Source of the DNA: Oscillospiraceae bacterium
Lineage (GTDB): Bacteria > Bacillota > Clostridia > Oscillospirales > Ruminococcaceae
Length of the DNA stretch: 12,965 nt
Assembly (NCBI GenBank): GCA_016296165.1
Contig: JAEDJV010000066.1
Span: 1-12,965, forward strand
Direction of reading: 5' to 3'
The notes under the pieces were generated by a model that had not been told where the DNA came from, ran no database searches, and saw only the letters and a program-made list of their open reading frames with translations. Both the position numbers and the translations under genes were made by a program. The first letter of the stretch is position 1; each line of letters begins with the position of its first letter. Shown one piece after another: positions 6,344-12,965 of this stretch.

Positions 6344-7867
6344 ATGAAAAAAATAAAAAAATTTCTTAGGATAGTATTTAATCGCCGTGCACTTATCATT
6401 TTAATACTATTATTTCAATTAGGAGTATTTTTCCTATCGATAATAGGACTCAGTAAAAATTATGCATGGGTTTATGTGGTGTTTACACTTCTGAGTGTTG
6501 TTGTTGTTTGTGTAATTTTAAATAAGCGAACTAATCCTGCATATAAGCTTGCATGGATTGTACCGACTTTACTTATGCCTGTTTTTGGCGGTATAGTTTA
6601 TCTTATTTACAGTACGCAGACAAGTCTTAAATTATTTAAAAAACTTACAGTTAAACGGCTTAAGGATACTGAGAGATATCTTGAACAGGATAATGATATT
6701 TTAAGCGAAATAGATGATGTATATACCAGAAACCTCGTGAAGTATATGAATCACAAAGGCGTGTATCCTATATATAAAAATACTTCTGTAAAATATTTTG
6801 GTTTGGGCGAAGAAATGATTGACGCACTTAAGGAAGAACTGAAAAAAGCAGAGCATTTCATTTTTATGGAATATTTTATTATATCCAGGGGAAGAGTTTG
6901 GGACGAAATACTTGAGATATTAAAACAGAAAGCATCAGAAGGCGTTGATGTCAGAGTACTGTATGACGGAATGGTTACTCAGTTAAACGACAAAGTTCTT
7001 CATGCTAATAATATCAAATGCAAAGCATTCAACAGATTTACACCATTTGTTTCATCAGTTCAGAACAATAGGGATCACAGAAAAATAGCAGTAATAGATG
7101 GTCACACAGCCTTCAATGGCGGAATAAACCTTGCAGATGAATATGCCAATATTACTAGTCGTTTTGGTCACTGGAAGGATACTGCTGTGATGCTAAGGGG
7201 AGACGCTGTATGGAGCTTTACGGTAATGTTTCTTCAGATGTGGGAGATTATAGCTGCTGATGAGGATTACAGGGAACTTTACGGGCCGGAAAAGTATGGG
7301 GTATCAGAAATTGAAAGTGATGGATTTGTAATGCCATATGGTGATGCTCCAACTGATGGTGAAAATATCGGAGAACTTGTTTACCTGGATATAATCAATA
7401 AGGCCAGGGATTATGTTTACATAACTACTCCGTATCTTATACTTGATAATGAAATGATAACAGCACTTGGTTTTGCTGCAAAAAGCGGTGTGGATGTCAG
7501 AATAATTGTTCCGGGAATACCGGATAAATGGTATTGTTACTGCATAGCCCAGTCGTATTACAAGGACCTTCTGGATGTAGGAGTAAAGGTATATGAGTAT
7601 GCGCCTGGTTTTGTACATGCCAAAAATTTTGTGTCTGATGATAGTAAAGCAGTAGTAGGTACCATAAATCTTGATTACAGAAGCTTATTTCTTCATTTTG
7701 AGTGTGCAACATTTATGTATGGCAGCTCTGCGGTGGGTGAGATAAAAGAAGATTTTTTTAAGACACTTGAGAGTTGCAGAGAGATTGATTATGAGTATAT
7801 AAAAAATATTCCATTTTTAAAGAAAGTAGTTAATGGAATCTTAAGAACTCTTGGACCTTTGCTTTAA
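6344..7867 (+). CDS. cls: Cardiolipin synthase, phospholipase D superfamily
   Basis: A 507-residue membrane enzyme of the usual length for bacterial Cls. Two N-terminal helices (about 16-38 and 42-60) precede a PxxKLAWIVPTLLMPVFGG-type segment with a third hydrophobic stretch, and then the catalytic region. Two HKD motifs are intact: HRKIAVID (H245, K247, D252) followed by GGIN, and HAKNFVSD (H425, K427, D432) followed by GTINLDYRS. The enzyme joins two phosphatidylglycerol molecules to form cardiolipin and glycerol at the membrane. The start follows a modest GAGTGA ribosome site. With no clear promoter of its own, it may be transcribed by read-through from nfeD-SPFH past the hairpin at 6281-6322. 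It ends at a bidirectional terminator facing the cellulase gene. Confidence 0.95.
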   Translation: MKKIKKFLRIVFNRRALIILILLFQLGVFFLSIIGLSKNYAWVYVVFTLLSVVVVCVILNKRTNPAYKLAWIVPTLLMPVFGGIVYLIYSTQTSLKLFKKLTVKRLKDTERYLEQDNDILSEIDDVYTRNLVKYMNHKGVYPIYKNTSVKYFGLGEEMIDALKEELKKAEHFIFMEYFIISRGRVWDEILEILKQKASEGVDVRVLYDGMVTQLNDKVLHANNIKCKAFNRFTPFVSSVQNNRDHRKIAVIDGHTAFNGGINLADEYANITSRFGHWKDTAVMLRGDAVWSFTVMFLQMWEIIAADEDYRELYGPEKYGVSEIESDGFVMPYGDAPTDGENIGELVYLDIINKARDYVYITTPYLILDNEMITALGFAAKSGVDVRIIVPGIPDKWYCYCIAQSYYKDLLDVGVKVYEYAPGFVHAKNFVSDDSKAVVGTINLDYRSLFLHFECATFMYGSSAVGEIKEDFFKTLESCREIDYEYIKNIPFLKKVVNGILRTLGPLL

Positions 7868-7906
7868 TAAAAAAAACCGGATTTTTTTGAAAATCCGGTT
7901 TTTTAT
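7868..7906. terminator. Bidirectional intrinsic terminator between cls and the cellulase gene
   Basis: A 15-bp perfect stem (7871-7885 with 7890-7904) with a TTTG loop has A runs on the left and T runs on the right. It lies between two converging stop codons (7867 and 7920) and can serve both genes. Confidence 0.92.
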
Positions 7907-7919
7907 TAAATTGATTTTA

Positions 7920-10355
7920 TTAATTTTTAGGACCTAAGTGTGTTGCTTTCTTTGAAACAAACTGTTTAAGAAGTGCAAGGTCAGCTGTGTTAATTTCATT
8001 GTCATATGAAACGTCAGCAACTTTCATCTGTCTATCATCAAATTTCTTTTCTTTAAGCAGATAGAGTGAAAGTTCTGAAAGATCGGTCATGTCAACTTCA
8101 CCACTATCGTTGATATCACCATAGAGGAGTGAAGTGGTACCGCCATTTTCCTTAGTAGTAGTTGTTGTTGTTTCAGATGAAGAAGTAGTAGTGGATGTTG
8201 TCGTCTCTGAAACAGATGTATTAGTTGTTGTTACTGGTTTTGTTGTAACAGTCGTAGGTGTAGTTACATCAGGTTCGTCATCTGAAGGAACTGAGCCATC
8301 TGGTTCTGTACCCCATACAAGCTTGTCGTTTACATACATTGTGATATGATCGTTGAGAGAATCTTCACTCTTAAGGCTTGTTGCCTCTTCAACACCCTTG
8401 TAAGACCAGTCGTTTGAAGGATCCCAGCAGCCCTTTGTTGGTTTGCCGTCAACAGCGTCAGGAATTGAGATTCTGAACTGAACTTCATCTCTGTGTTCGC
8501 TCTGTCCTGTTGGCATGATAGCTCTGCCGTCTTCAAATTTGATTTCAGCATAGTATGTATTGCCTGAAGGATCACCTTCGTATTTGAAAGGACCATTAGC
8601 TACAGCATATCCCGATTCACCTTCTGAATACTGCTGTGATTTTGCTTCAATCTTGATATCATCGATTGAAAGACCTCCGTCAAGTATTTCGGAAACGTCG
8701 AAGAAGTAACGGAATGAGATATTCTTTTCAACTCTTGCCGGCCATGCTGTATGATTCATGCTCCATGTTTTGAGTTCGGTATAACTGTCTCCCTTACCGT
8801 TAAGAACTGCAGCAACTTCCCATTCAGCCCACTTTGGCTTTTCAACAGGAGGGAAGTCAGCAAGCGGCTTACCGCCAAAATCAGCAATAAGTGCGCAAAG
8901 TTCAGCAGTAAATCCGGCGTTGTAATCGATAGCTACTTCTGAGTTCTGATAAGAATCAACCTTATCAGTATATGTGCCATCCATGTTTGGACCGCCTACA
9001 AGGGCACCGTAAAGTGTATGTGCGTATTCTGTCTGCCATGAATCACCGCCGGTTGCTTCACCTAATGAAGGTGCTGTACCAAGCTCGTTCCAGTGGTCAT
9101 CGTGAATACCGCTGGCTGTTCTGTGGTGGAATGCCTTTGGATTGTTCTCGCCCATACCAAGAACGTAGCTCATGCCGAGATCATTGTCACCAAAGCAGTA
9201 ATCCATAGTGAATTTTGCAAAATCATTGTATTTTGTACAGAGATCTGAGTCATCTTTGAAAATAGTGTCACATGCAAGTGAAGCAAGGAATGCAGTTGTT
9301 GTGGCATGTCTTAATGAACCCCACTGGAAAAGCCATGAGAGACCATCAGGAGTTTTGTTAATTGTTTTTCCGCCGTATCCTGTTGTCCAGTATTCGAGGT
9401 GTTTTTTTACCTGCCCTGCCCACTGTTTATCGCCTGTGTTCTGTGCATAGAGAAGCATAGCTCCCTGCGTTGTATCATCCCAGCAGTGGCCCCATGTAAA
9501 TTTCATTTCTTCAGACTGCTGTTCCTTGTCAAGATGTTCAACATAGCTGTCTGCCTTTGCAAGAAACTCCTTCTCACCAGTAGCTTTATAAAGCCAGTTT
9601 GCTGCAAAGAAGAGGTCATCATAAAATGATGATGGCTTGTAATACGGGTGTTCCTGTTCATCTTCGCCAAGAATCTTTTCTGCGTCTGCTCTCTTGAAGA
9701 GGTCTTTTGCGTGTTCAAGATAAGTCTTGGCTGTATCAGGATCTGAATCCTTGTAAACCATATAACCTGCTGCAAGAGCACAGGCCATCTGTCCTTCTAT
9801 AGAACTATCCTGACATGTGTATGACGGACGTGGATCAGAACCGCCTTTAAGTATGTACTTAGGCATATAAACTTCGGCACTGCCCCACCAAACGTGGTCA
9901 AAAGCACCTTCGCCAATCATATAAACGATCTTATCGCCCAGATCACAACCTACGAGGTAGTCAAGACCCCATTTGAGGTTTCTCTTGTAGAGATCTCCAA
10001 GACCTGCATTTTCTACTGCGTCGCCGTATTCGATAAGGCCCCACGCAAGAAGAGTAGCTGAGTATGCGTTTGTCAGAGCAAACTTAAGATGGTCACCGGC
10101 ATCAAACCAGCCGCCTGGCACTTCGTCATTTTCCATACTGTTTCCACGCCATGAAACGCTGTTCCATTCAGGGAGAACACCAGCCTGCTGAACTTCATAG
10201 AAAAACATTGATTTTTGAAGTGCTTCTGCATAGTTGTAGTTTCCTGCGGCCTTTACATCGTTAAGTTTTGTTTTTTCACCTAAGACTGAAACACATGATG
10301 CAGCCATTGTGATTGCTGTAACTGAAGAAATAATTCGTTTAGTTAATGAATTCAA
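7920..10355 (-). CDS. Cellulosomal GH9 endoglucanase with CBM3c and dockerin
   Basis: An 811-residue secreted beta-1,4-glucanase. Residues 1 to about 37 form the export signal region. GH9 catalytic module, about 38-500: FDAGD with base Asp85/Asp88, FHHRTASG (His410, His411), and SEVAIDYNAGF with acid Glu473. CBM3c, about 508-684 (WPARVEKNISF, DEVQFRISIP, CWDPSNDWSYKG), usually makes such enzymes processive. A Thr/Ser linker spans about 690-741. A type I-like dockerin, about 744-806, has two calcium loops starting GDINDSGEVD and ADVSYDNEIN and would dock the enzyme to a scaffoldin. The start is TTG at 10355: AAAGGGGA lies eight bases upstream and a TGA shortly before closes the frame, and the next Met (residue 18) would lose the basic signal N-region. 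The gene is visibly richer in G+C than its neighbours. It has its own promoter. Confidence 0.96.
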   Translation of the reverse strand: MNSLTKRIISSVTAITMAASCVSVLGEKTKLNDVKAAGNYNYAEALQKSMFFYEVQQAGVLPEWNSVSWRGNSMENDEVPGGWFDAGDHLKFALTNAYSATLLAWGLIEYGDAVENAGLGDLYKRNLKWGLDYLVGCDLGDKIVYMIGEGAFDHVWWGSAEVYMPKYILKGGSDPRPSYTCQDSSIEGQMACALAAGYMVYKDSDPDTAKTYLEHAKDLFKRADAEKILGEDEQEHPYYKPSSFYDDLFFAANWLYKATGEKEFLAKADSYVEHLDKEQQSEEMKFTWGHCWDDTTQGAMLLYAQNTGDKQWAGQVKKHLEYWTTGYGGKTINKTPDGLSWLFQWGSLRHATTTAFLASLACDTIFKDDSDLCTKYNDFAKFTMDYCFGDNDLGMSYVLGMGENNPKAFHHRTASGIHDDHWNELGTAPSLGEATGGDSWQTEYAHTLYGALVGGPNMDGTYTDKVDSYQNSEVAIDYNAGFTAELCALIADFGGKPLADFPPVEKPKWAEWEVAAVLNGKGDSYTELKTWSMNHTAWPARVEKNISFRYFFDVSEILDGGLSIDDIKIEAKSQQYSEGESGYAVANGPFKYEGDPSGNTYYAEIKFEDGRAIMPTGQSEHRDEVQFRISIPDAVDGKPTKGCWDPSNDWSYKGVEEATSLKSEDSLNDHITMYVNDKLVWGTEPDGSVPSDDEPDVTTPTTVTTKPVTTTNTSVSETTTSTTTSSSETTTTTTKENGGTTSLLYGDINDSGEVDMTDLSELSLYLLKEKKFDDRQMKVADVSYDNEINTADLALLKQFVSKKATHLGPKN

Positions 10356-10404
10356 TTTAAATTCCCCTTTCAGATTGAAAAAATTTATTAAAGAACCAAT
10401 AAAT

Positions 10405-10431
10405 CTGTTTTACCTGACCTTGTAAACACAG
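10405..10431 (-). other. Hairpin near the 5' end of the cellulase mRNA
   Basis: In the predicted leader, a CTGT(G)TTTAC arm pairs with GTAAAACAG across an 8-base loop, with one extra or mismatched base. It would begin within about ten bases of the expected transcript start near 10440. A stabilising or regulatory role is a guess. Confidence 0.35.
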
Positions 10432-10446
10432 TATTACCTATATAAT

Positions 10447-10475
10447 ATTATACCAGTATATTTGAAATATTTCAA
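10447..10475 (-). promoter_or_regulatory. Promoter of the GH9 cellulase gene, with palindrome over the -35
   Basis: Read on the minus strand, TTGAAA (10475-10470), a 17-base spacer and TATAAT (10452-10447) preceded by TGG form a strong extended sigma-A promoter. A perfect 14-bp palindrome (10462-10475) covers the whole -35 box and part of the spacer, a position suited to a repressor site. The leader would be about 85 bases. Confidence 0.75.
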
Positions 10476-10512
10476 CAGAAAAAATACTTATAAATGAATA
10501 TTTTTCTGTAAA

Positions 10513-11193
10513 TTACTGTTCCGGATCAATTTCAGAAATTCTATGGTAAATATTCTGCATGCGGAGATCAGTATCGTTTATAGTTTCAGCCAGTACCTTC
10601 AGTTCATTGGAAAGTTCATCCGGTACCTTACTTTTGGTTTTATAGTGAAGCTGATGTTCAAGTGAAGCCCAGAAGTCCATAGCTATTGTTCTGATCTGAA
10701 TCTCTACAGGAACAATTTTTTTACCTGTGGATAAGTAAACCGGGACGGTTATTATAAGATGAAGACTTCTGTAACCGCTTGGTTTAGGATTTTTTATGTA
10801 ATCTTTCCGGTTAAGAATTTTTATGTCATCATGCATGGAGAGAAAATCAGCGATCAGATAGATATCTTCAATATAATGGCATATTACACGTACGCCTGCA
10901 ATATCATGAAGGTTTGAAATGATTGATTCTGCTGTGATAGGGATATTTTTTTTAATGAGTTTCTGTGTAATGCTCTGCGGGGATTTTAAACGGCTTGATA
11001 TACTGTGGATTGGATTACGGGAAAATCTTGACTGAAACTCACTGTCGATAATTTCCAGTTTTGTTTCGACCTGATGAATTGCGGAGTCGTACAGGTGGTT
11101 AATCTGTATAAACCCGTAAAACTGTTCTATAAATTTTTCCACATCAATATTAAATGGATTCTGGTTATTGCTTACAGAAATGCTAAATTCCAT
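10513..11193 (-). CDS. Small alarmone synthetase, RelA/SpoT-domain GTP pyrophosphokinase (RelQ/YjbM type)
   Basis: A 226-residue cytoplasmic enzyme that transfers pyrophosphate from ATP to GTP or GDP to make (p)ppGpp. Visible synthetase motifs are RLKSPQS with R68 and K70, HDIAGVRVIC (about 96-105), KPSGYRSLHL with the guanine-stacking Tyr141, and VEIQIRTIAMDFWASLEH (about 163-180) with E164 and Q166. There is no HD hydrolase, TGS or ACT domain, so this is a stand-alone synthetase and not long RelA/Spo0T-type Rel. RelQ-type enzymes are usually tetrameric and allosterically activated by (p)ppGpp. The start at 11193 has AGAGGA nine bases upstream. A longer frame starting at 11259 would begin in the -35 box and is rejected. 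No strong terminator separates it from the cellulase gene downstream, so some read-through is possible. Confidence 0.92.
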   Translation of the reverse strand: MEFSISVSNNQNPFNIDVEKFIEQFYGFIQINHLYDSAIHQVETKLEIIDSEFQSRFSRNPIHSISSRLKSPQSITQKLIKKNIPITAESIISNLHDIAGVRVICHYIEDIYLIADFLSMHDDIKILNRKDYIKNPKPSGYRSLHLIITVPVYLSTGKKIVPVEIQIRTIAMDFWASLEHQLHYKTKSKVPDELSNELKVLAETINDTDLRMQNIYHRISEIDPEQ

Positions 11194-11230
11194 GTTGTTT
11201 GTTCCTCTTTCTTTTATTTGTATATAGTTG

Positions 11231-11259
11231 ATTATAGCATAGTTTGGATGGATTTTCAA
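11231..11259 (-). promoter_or_regulatory. Sigma-A promoter of the small alarmone synthetase gene
   Basis: Read on the minus strand, TTGAAA (11259-11254), a 17-base spacer and TATAAT (11236-11231) preceded by TGC. The predicted start near 11224 gives a leader of about 30 bases. Confidence 0.8.
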
Positions 11260-11316
11260 CCGCTTCTACAAAAAATGGGAACAGCTCGCTATTGACTTAT
11301 TTCGAGACTTTCATAG

Positions 11317-11343
11317 TTGACAATTCGTTCGTAGGCGTATAAT
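11317..11343 (+). promoter_or_regulatory. Orphan promoter in front of the degraded region
   Basis: Both hexamers are perfect, TTGACA (11317-11322) and TATAAT (11338-11343), but the spacer is only 15 bases. A GGAGG ribosome-like site follows near 11377-11381 with no start codon at the right distance. It appears left over from a lost gene. Confidence 0.45.
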
Positions 11344-11416
11344 CGTATTTAGTTGAATATCAAAGAGGCATATCACGGAGGCGTTTTTTCAAAAGACATA
11401 TACGCAATCCTTTTGA

Positions 11417-11794
11417 AACTGTTTTGTACTACTGATATATAACAACTTTTTTTCGATAAAGAGTTATCTGGTGCTTACAACTGCTGGTCTGCTTGCAATT
11501 GACAAAATTAAACCAGGTGATAAGGTTATTTCAACTAATCCTGATACGCTCGAAACAAGTGAAAAAACTGTCTTAGAAACATACATCCGCAAGGTGGACA
11601 TACTCGTTCATCTTGTAATCAACGGTGAGGAAGTTATCACTACAGACAATCATCCGTTTTATGTGCAGGGCAGAGGCTTTATTGAGGCTGGTAGGCTTCT
11701 TGTGGGTGATAAGCTTGTTAGTGTTAATGGTGATGATTTATTAATCGAAAAGTATAAGATTGAAGAATTCGAATTATCTGTAAATGTATATTAA
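11417..11794 (+). pseudogene. Truncated Hint (intein-like) domain of a polymorphic-toxin-type protein
   Basis: From 11462 the frame reads like the Hint domain that precedes toxin tips in secreted polymorphic toxins: LVLTTAGLLAIDKIKPGDKVIS, NPDTLETSEKTVLETYIRKV, and HPFYVQGRGFIEAGRLLVGDKL. Full domains start with Cys-Phe-Val-Ala-Gly-Thr and end with a His-Asn pair. Here an in-frame NCFV at 11417-11428 is separated from LVLTTAG by about 14 unrelated codons. A TGA lies just before it, and TAA at 11792 cuts off the C-terminal part. A GTG at 11471 could start a 107-residue product, but it has no ribosome site, so a remnant is more likely than a working gene. It would lack both ends needed for self-cleavage. 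Confidence 0.7.
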
Positions 11795-12083
11795 TGGGCA
11801 ATTACAAGAGGCGTTCAGTCTTTCTTTATCAGCTATAAAACTTGATGAGAATTGTGCAGATGCGTATTAGTGTGCTGCTAACGTGTGTATGTCACTCAGC
11901 AGATACGAGGATGCAATTGAATATTACCAAAAGTTGTAAACTGCGATCCGAACAACGGAAACCGTTATTTCAGCCTTGGATATGCTCAGGCAAGCGTAAA
12001 TAAGATTGCTGAAGACATTCAGAATTTTGGCAGATGAACTGGGATTGAATGAAGAGGCTTTTTTGCCTGTTGGTACCGGTTAG
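11784..12083 (+). pseudogene. Broken tetratricopeptide-repeat gene fragment
   Basis: Translation across three frames gives a TPR-like protein. NGQLQEAFSLSLSAIKLDENCADAY comes first, then an in-frame TAG at 11868. The same frame resumes with CAANVCMSLSRYEDAIEYYQK, after which a one-base loss near 11931-11933 is needed to read VNCDPNNGNRYFSLGYAQASVNKIAED. A second shift near 12015-12025 leads to ILADELGLNEEAFLPV and a TAG at 12081. The pattern (small-large-Gly/Ala, Asp-Pro between helices) fits TPR repeats. The fragment overlaps the end of the Hint remnant in another frame. No ribosome site precedes the ATG at 11784. It is clearly non-functional; the original partner is unknown. Confidence 0.7.
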
Positions 12084-12118
12084 CGCTTACATTCTAAAAG
12101 CTTATTTGAAATTTAGGG

Positions 12119-12146
12119 TTGACTATTTTTATTTTTTTGATATAAT
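12119..12146 (+). promoter_or_regulatory. Promoter of the CPBP protease gene
   Basis: TTGACT (12119-12124), a 16-base spacer and TATAAT (12141-12146). It marks the return to intact genes after the degraded stretch. Confidence 0.7.
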
Positions 12147-12199
12147 ATATTTATCATAAGACATTGTTACTTTTAACTTAACTGTTTTAGGGGGTATCT

Positions 12200-12808
12200 A
12201 TGGGAATGCTTGCTCAAACTTTTATCGAAGCTATAATTCAGATAATCATTTTTACGTCTGTTCCTTTTTTGTGGTGGTTGATATCTTCAAGAAAGAAAAT
12301 AGGTTTCTTTGAGTGGATGGGTTTGAAAAGATTCGATAACTCTAATTCTAATAAAACCTTACTTTGGGTTGTTTCTGTTGCTTCCTTTTTTCTTTTACTA
12401 TCTATTTTGATGCTTTACTTAGTCCGCAATGTGCAAACCGCTACATCTGAATTCAGTGGAAAAGGTATTGTTGCCATTCCTTCCGTTTTAATATATGCTG
12501 TTTTGAAAACATCTCTTTCTGAAGAATTATTGTTTCGAGGATTTCTTTTAAAAAGAATATCAAATCATTTTAATTTTACAATTGGAAATCTGATCCAAAG
12601 CATTCTATTTGGGCTTATGCATGGCGTAATGTTTTTTAAAATCAACTTTATAATTGCTATAATATGTATTTTATTTACCGGAATAATCGCTTGGTGCATG
12701 GGATTTATAAATGAGAAAAAATCCAATGGATCAATTCTTCCAAGTTGGTGTATTCATGCAATAGCTAACATCTTTTCAGGCATTTGCTCTGCAATTACAT
12801 TATTTTGA
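12200..12808 (+). CDS. CPBP-family intramembrane metalloprotease (Abi/CAAX type)
   Basis: A 202-residue multi-pass membrane protein with hydrophobic helices at about 7-27, 52-75, 90-105, 128-145, 148-168 and 180-200. Conserved CPBP motifs are SEELLFRGFL (EExxxR, about 113-122), FGLMHG (FxxxH, about 137-142) and WCIHAIAN (HxxxN, about 183-190), which supply the catalytic Glu pair and metal-binding His residues. Relatives range from eukaryotic CAAX prenyl proteases to bacterial proteins linked to bacteriocin self-immunity or to surface-protein handling. The substrate here is unknown, and no bacteriocin gene is visible beside it. The start at 12200 has AGGGGG five bases upstream; the in-frame ATG at 12206 is a possible alternative. 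The gene is A+T-rich and next to degraded mobile-type DNA, so transfer is possible. Confidence 0.88.
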   Translation: MGMLAQTFIEAIIQIIIFTSVPFLWWLISSRKKIGFFEWMGLKRFDNSNSNKTLLWVVSVASFFLLLSILMLYLVRNVQTATSEFSGKGIVAIPSVLIYAVLKTSLSEELLFRGFLLKRISNHFNFTIGNLIQSILFGLMHGVMFFKINFIIAIICILFTGIIAWCMGFINEKKSNGSILPSWCIHAIANIFSGICSAITLF

Positions 12809-12831
12809 TTTAAACTATTGATTCTTTCTGT

Positions 12832-12861
12832 TTGATTGTTTTATAGCAGATGTGATATTAT
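12832..12861 (+). promoter_or_regulatory. Possible promoter of the last, partial gene
   Basis: TTGATT (12832-12837), an 18-base spacer and TATTAT (12856-12861) preceded by TGA. It lies about 50 bases before the ATG at 12915. No terminator hairpin is visible between this and the CPBP gene. Confidence 0.5.
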
Positions 12862-12914
12862 GAGATTCAGTGCAAGCGTGAAATTGATAAATTGGTATTT
12901 ATGGAGGAAACATA

Positions 12915-12965
12915 ATGACTTCAAAAAATGTTTTTGTTGGAAACTGGTCTTATATAATGCCTGAT
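12915..12965 (+). CDS. Start of an unrecognised gene (3' end cut by window)
   Basis: An ATG six bases after a good GGAGGA site opens a frame that runs to the window edge, giving 17 residues that begin MTSKNVFVGNW. This is too short to assign a family. There is no sign of a signal peptide in these residues. The ribosome site and upstream promoter support a real start. Confidence 0.6.
   Translation, partial: MTSKNVFVGNWSYIMPD

Noticed and set aside
8134..8349. Val-rich open frame on the + strand
   Set aside because: It is the complement of the repetitive ACN codons of the cellulase Thr linker, with no ribosome site or family match.
10270..10355. Lipoprotein signal in the cellulase (Cys21)
   Set aside because: Residues before the Cys are Ala-Ala-Ser without the usual Leu at -3, and a dockerin enzyme is expected to be released to bind scaffoldin. 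A standard signal peptide is more likely, though the cleavage site is unclear.
11194..11259. Longer start for the small alarmone synthetase at 11259
   Set aside because: It falls in the -35 box of the gene's own promoter; the ATG at 11193 has AGAGGA upstream.
1..12965. CRISPR arrays, tRNA or rRNA genes, transposase genes, attachment sites
   Set aside because: None were seen on reading either strand. The only low-complexity repeats are the coding linkers and the coiled coil.

Overview
This window looks like chromosomal DNA from a low-G+C, cellulolytic Firmicute, most likely a rumen or gut Ruminococcus of the R. flavefaciens / R. champanellensis type. The best evidence is a secreted GH9 endoglucanase with a CBM3c module, a Thr-rich linker and a C-terminal dockerin, which is a cellulosome component. 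Consensus sigma-A promoters, purine-rich Shine-Dalgarno sites and a SigK-type sigma factor also point to a Firmicute. The species call is inference; no rRNA or other marker gene is present.

Layout. Positions 1-1600 hold the 3' part of a + strand diguanylate cyclase with a LacI-type sugar-binding sensor region. It converges on a minus-strand TIGR00266/AIM24-type gene (1658-2335), and the two share a bidirectional terminator. A divergent promoter region (about 2384-2537) then drives a + strand membrane-anchored surface protein with a duplicated beta-rich module (2570-3625), which has its own terminator. Next is a pro-SigK-like sigma factor (3735-4418). A roughly 340-base gap follows with a promoter, a strong hairpin, a possible 18-codon aromatic-rich peptide and a terminator, so it may be a small RNA or leader unit. 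Then comes a membrane-organisation group on the + strand: NfeD-like protein (4763-5227), stomatin/SPFH protein (5287-6255) and cardiolipin synthase (6344-7867).

On the minus strand, the dockerin-bearing GH9 cellulase (7920-10355, TTG start) converges on the cardiolipin synthase gene across a bidirectional terminator. Upstream of it, also on the minus strand, is a small alarmone synthetase (10513-11193). From about 11260 to 12083 the DNA is degraded. It holds a truncated Hint (intein-like, polymorphic-toxin type) domain and a TPR gene broken by a stop and two frameshifts, behind an orphan promoter and an orphan ribosome site. The window ends with a CPBP-family (Abi/CAAX) membrane protease (12200-12808) and the first codons of an unrecognised gene.

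How the genes may fit together. Several products act at the envelope or in signalling: a sugar-sensing c-di-GMP enzyme, a (p)ppGpp synthetase, a surface-anchored module protein, a cellulosomal cellulase and a raft/cardiolipin cluster. Most genes have their own promoter and terminator, so this is a run of single-gene units and not one operon. The exception is nfeD-SPFH (possibly with cls). For four genes (AIM24-like, NfeD, small alarmone synthetase and surface protein) the longest reading frame begins inside the promoter or ribosome site, so downstream starts are given. I did not find a clear new system. The items most worth a second look are the small unit at 4461-4674, the pro-SigK-like gene, the duplicated-module surface protein, the palindrome over the cellulase -35, and the Hint/TPR graveyard.
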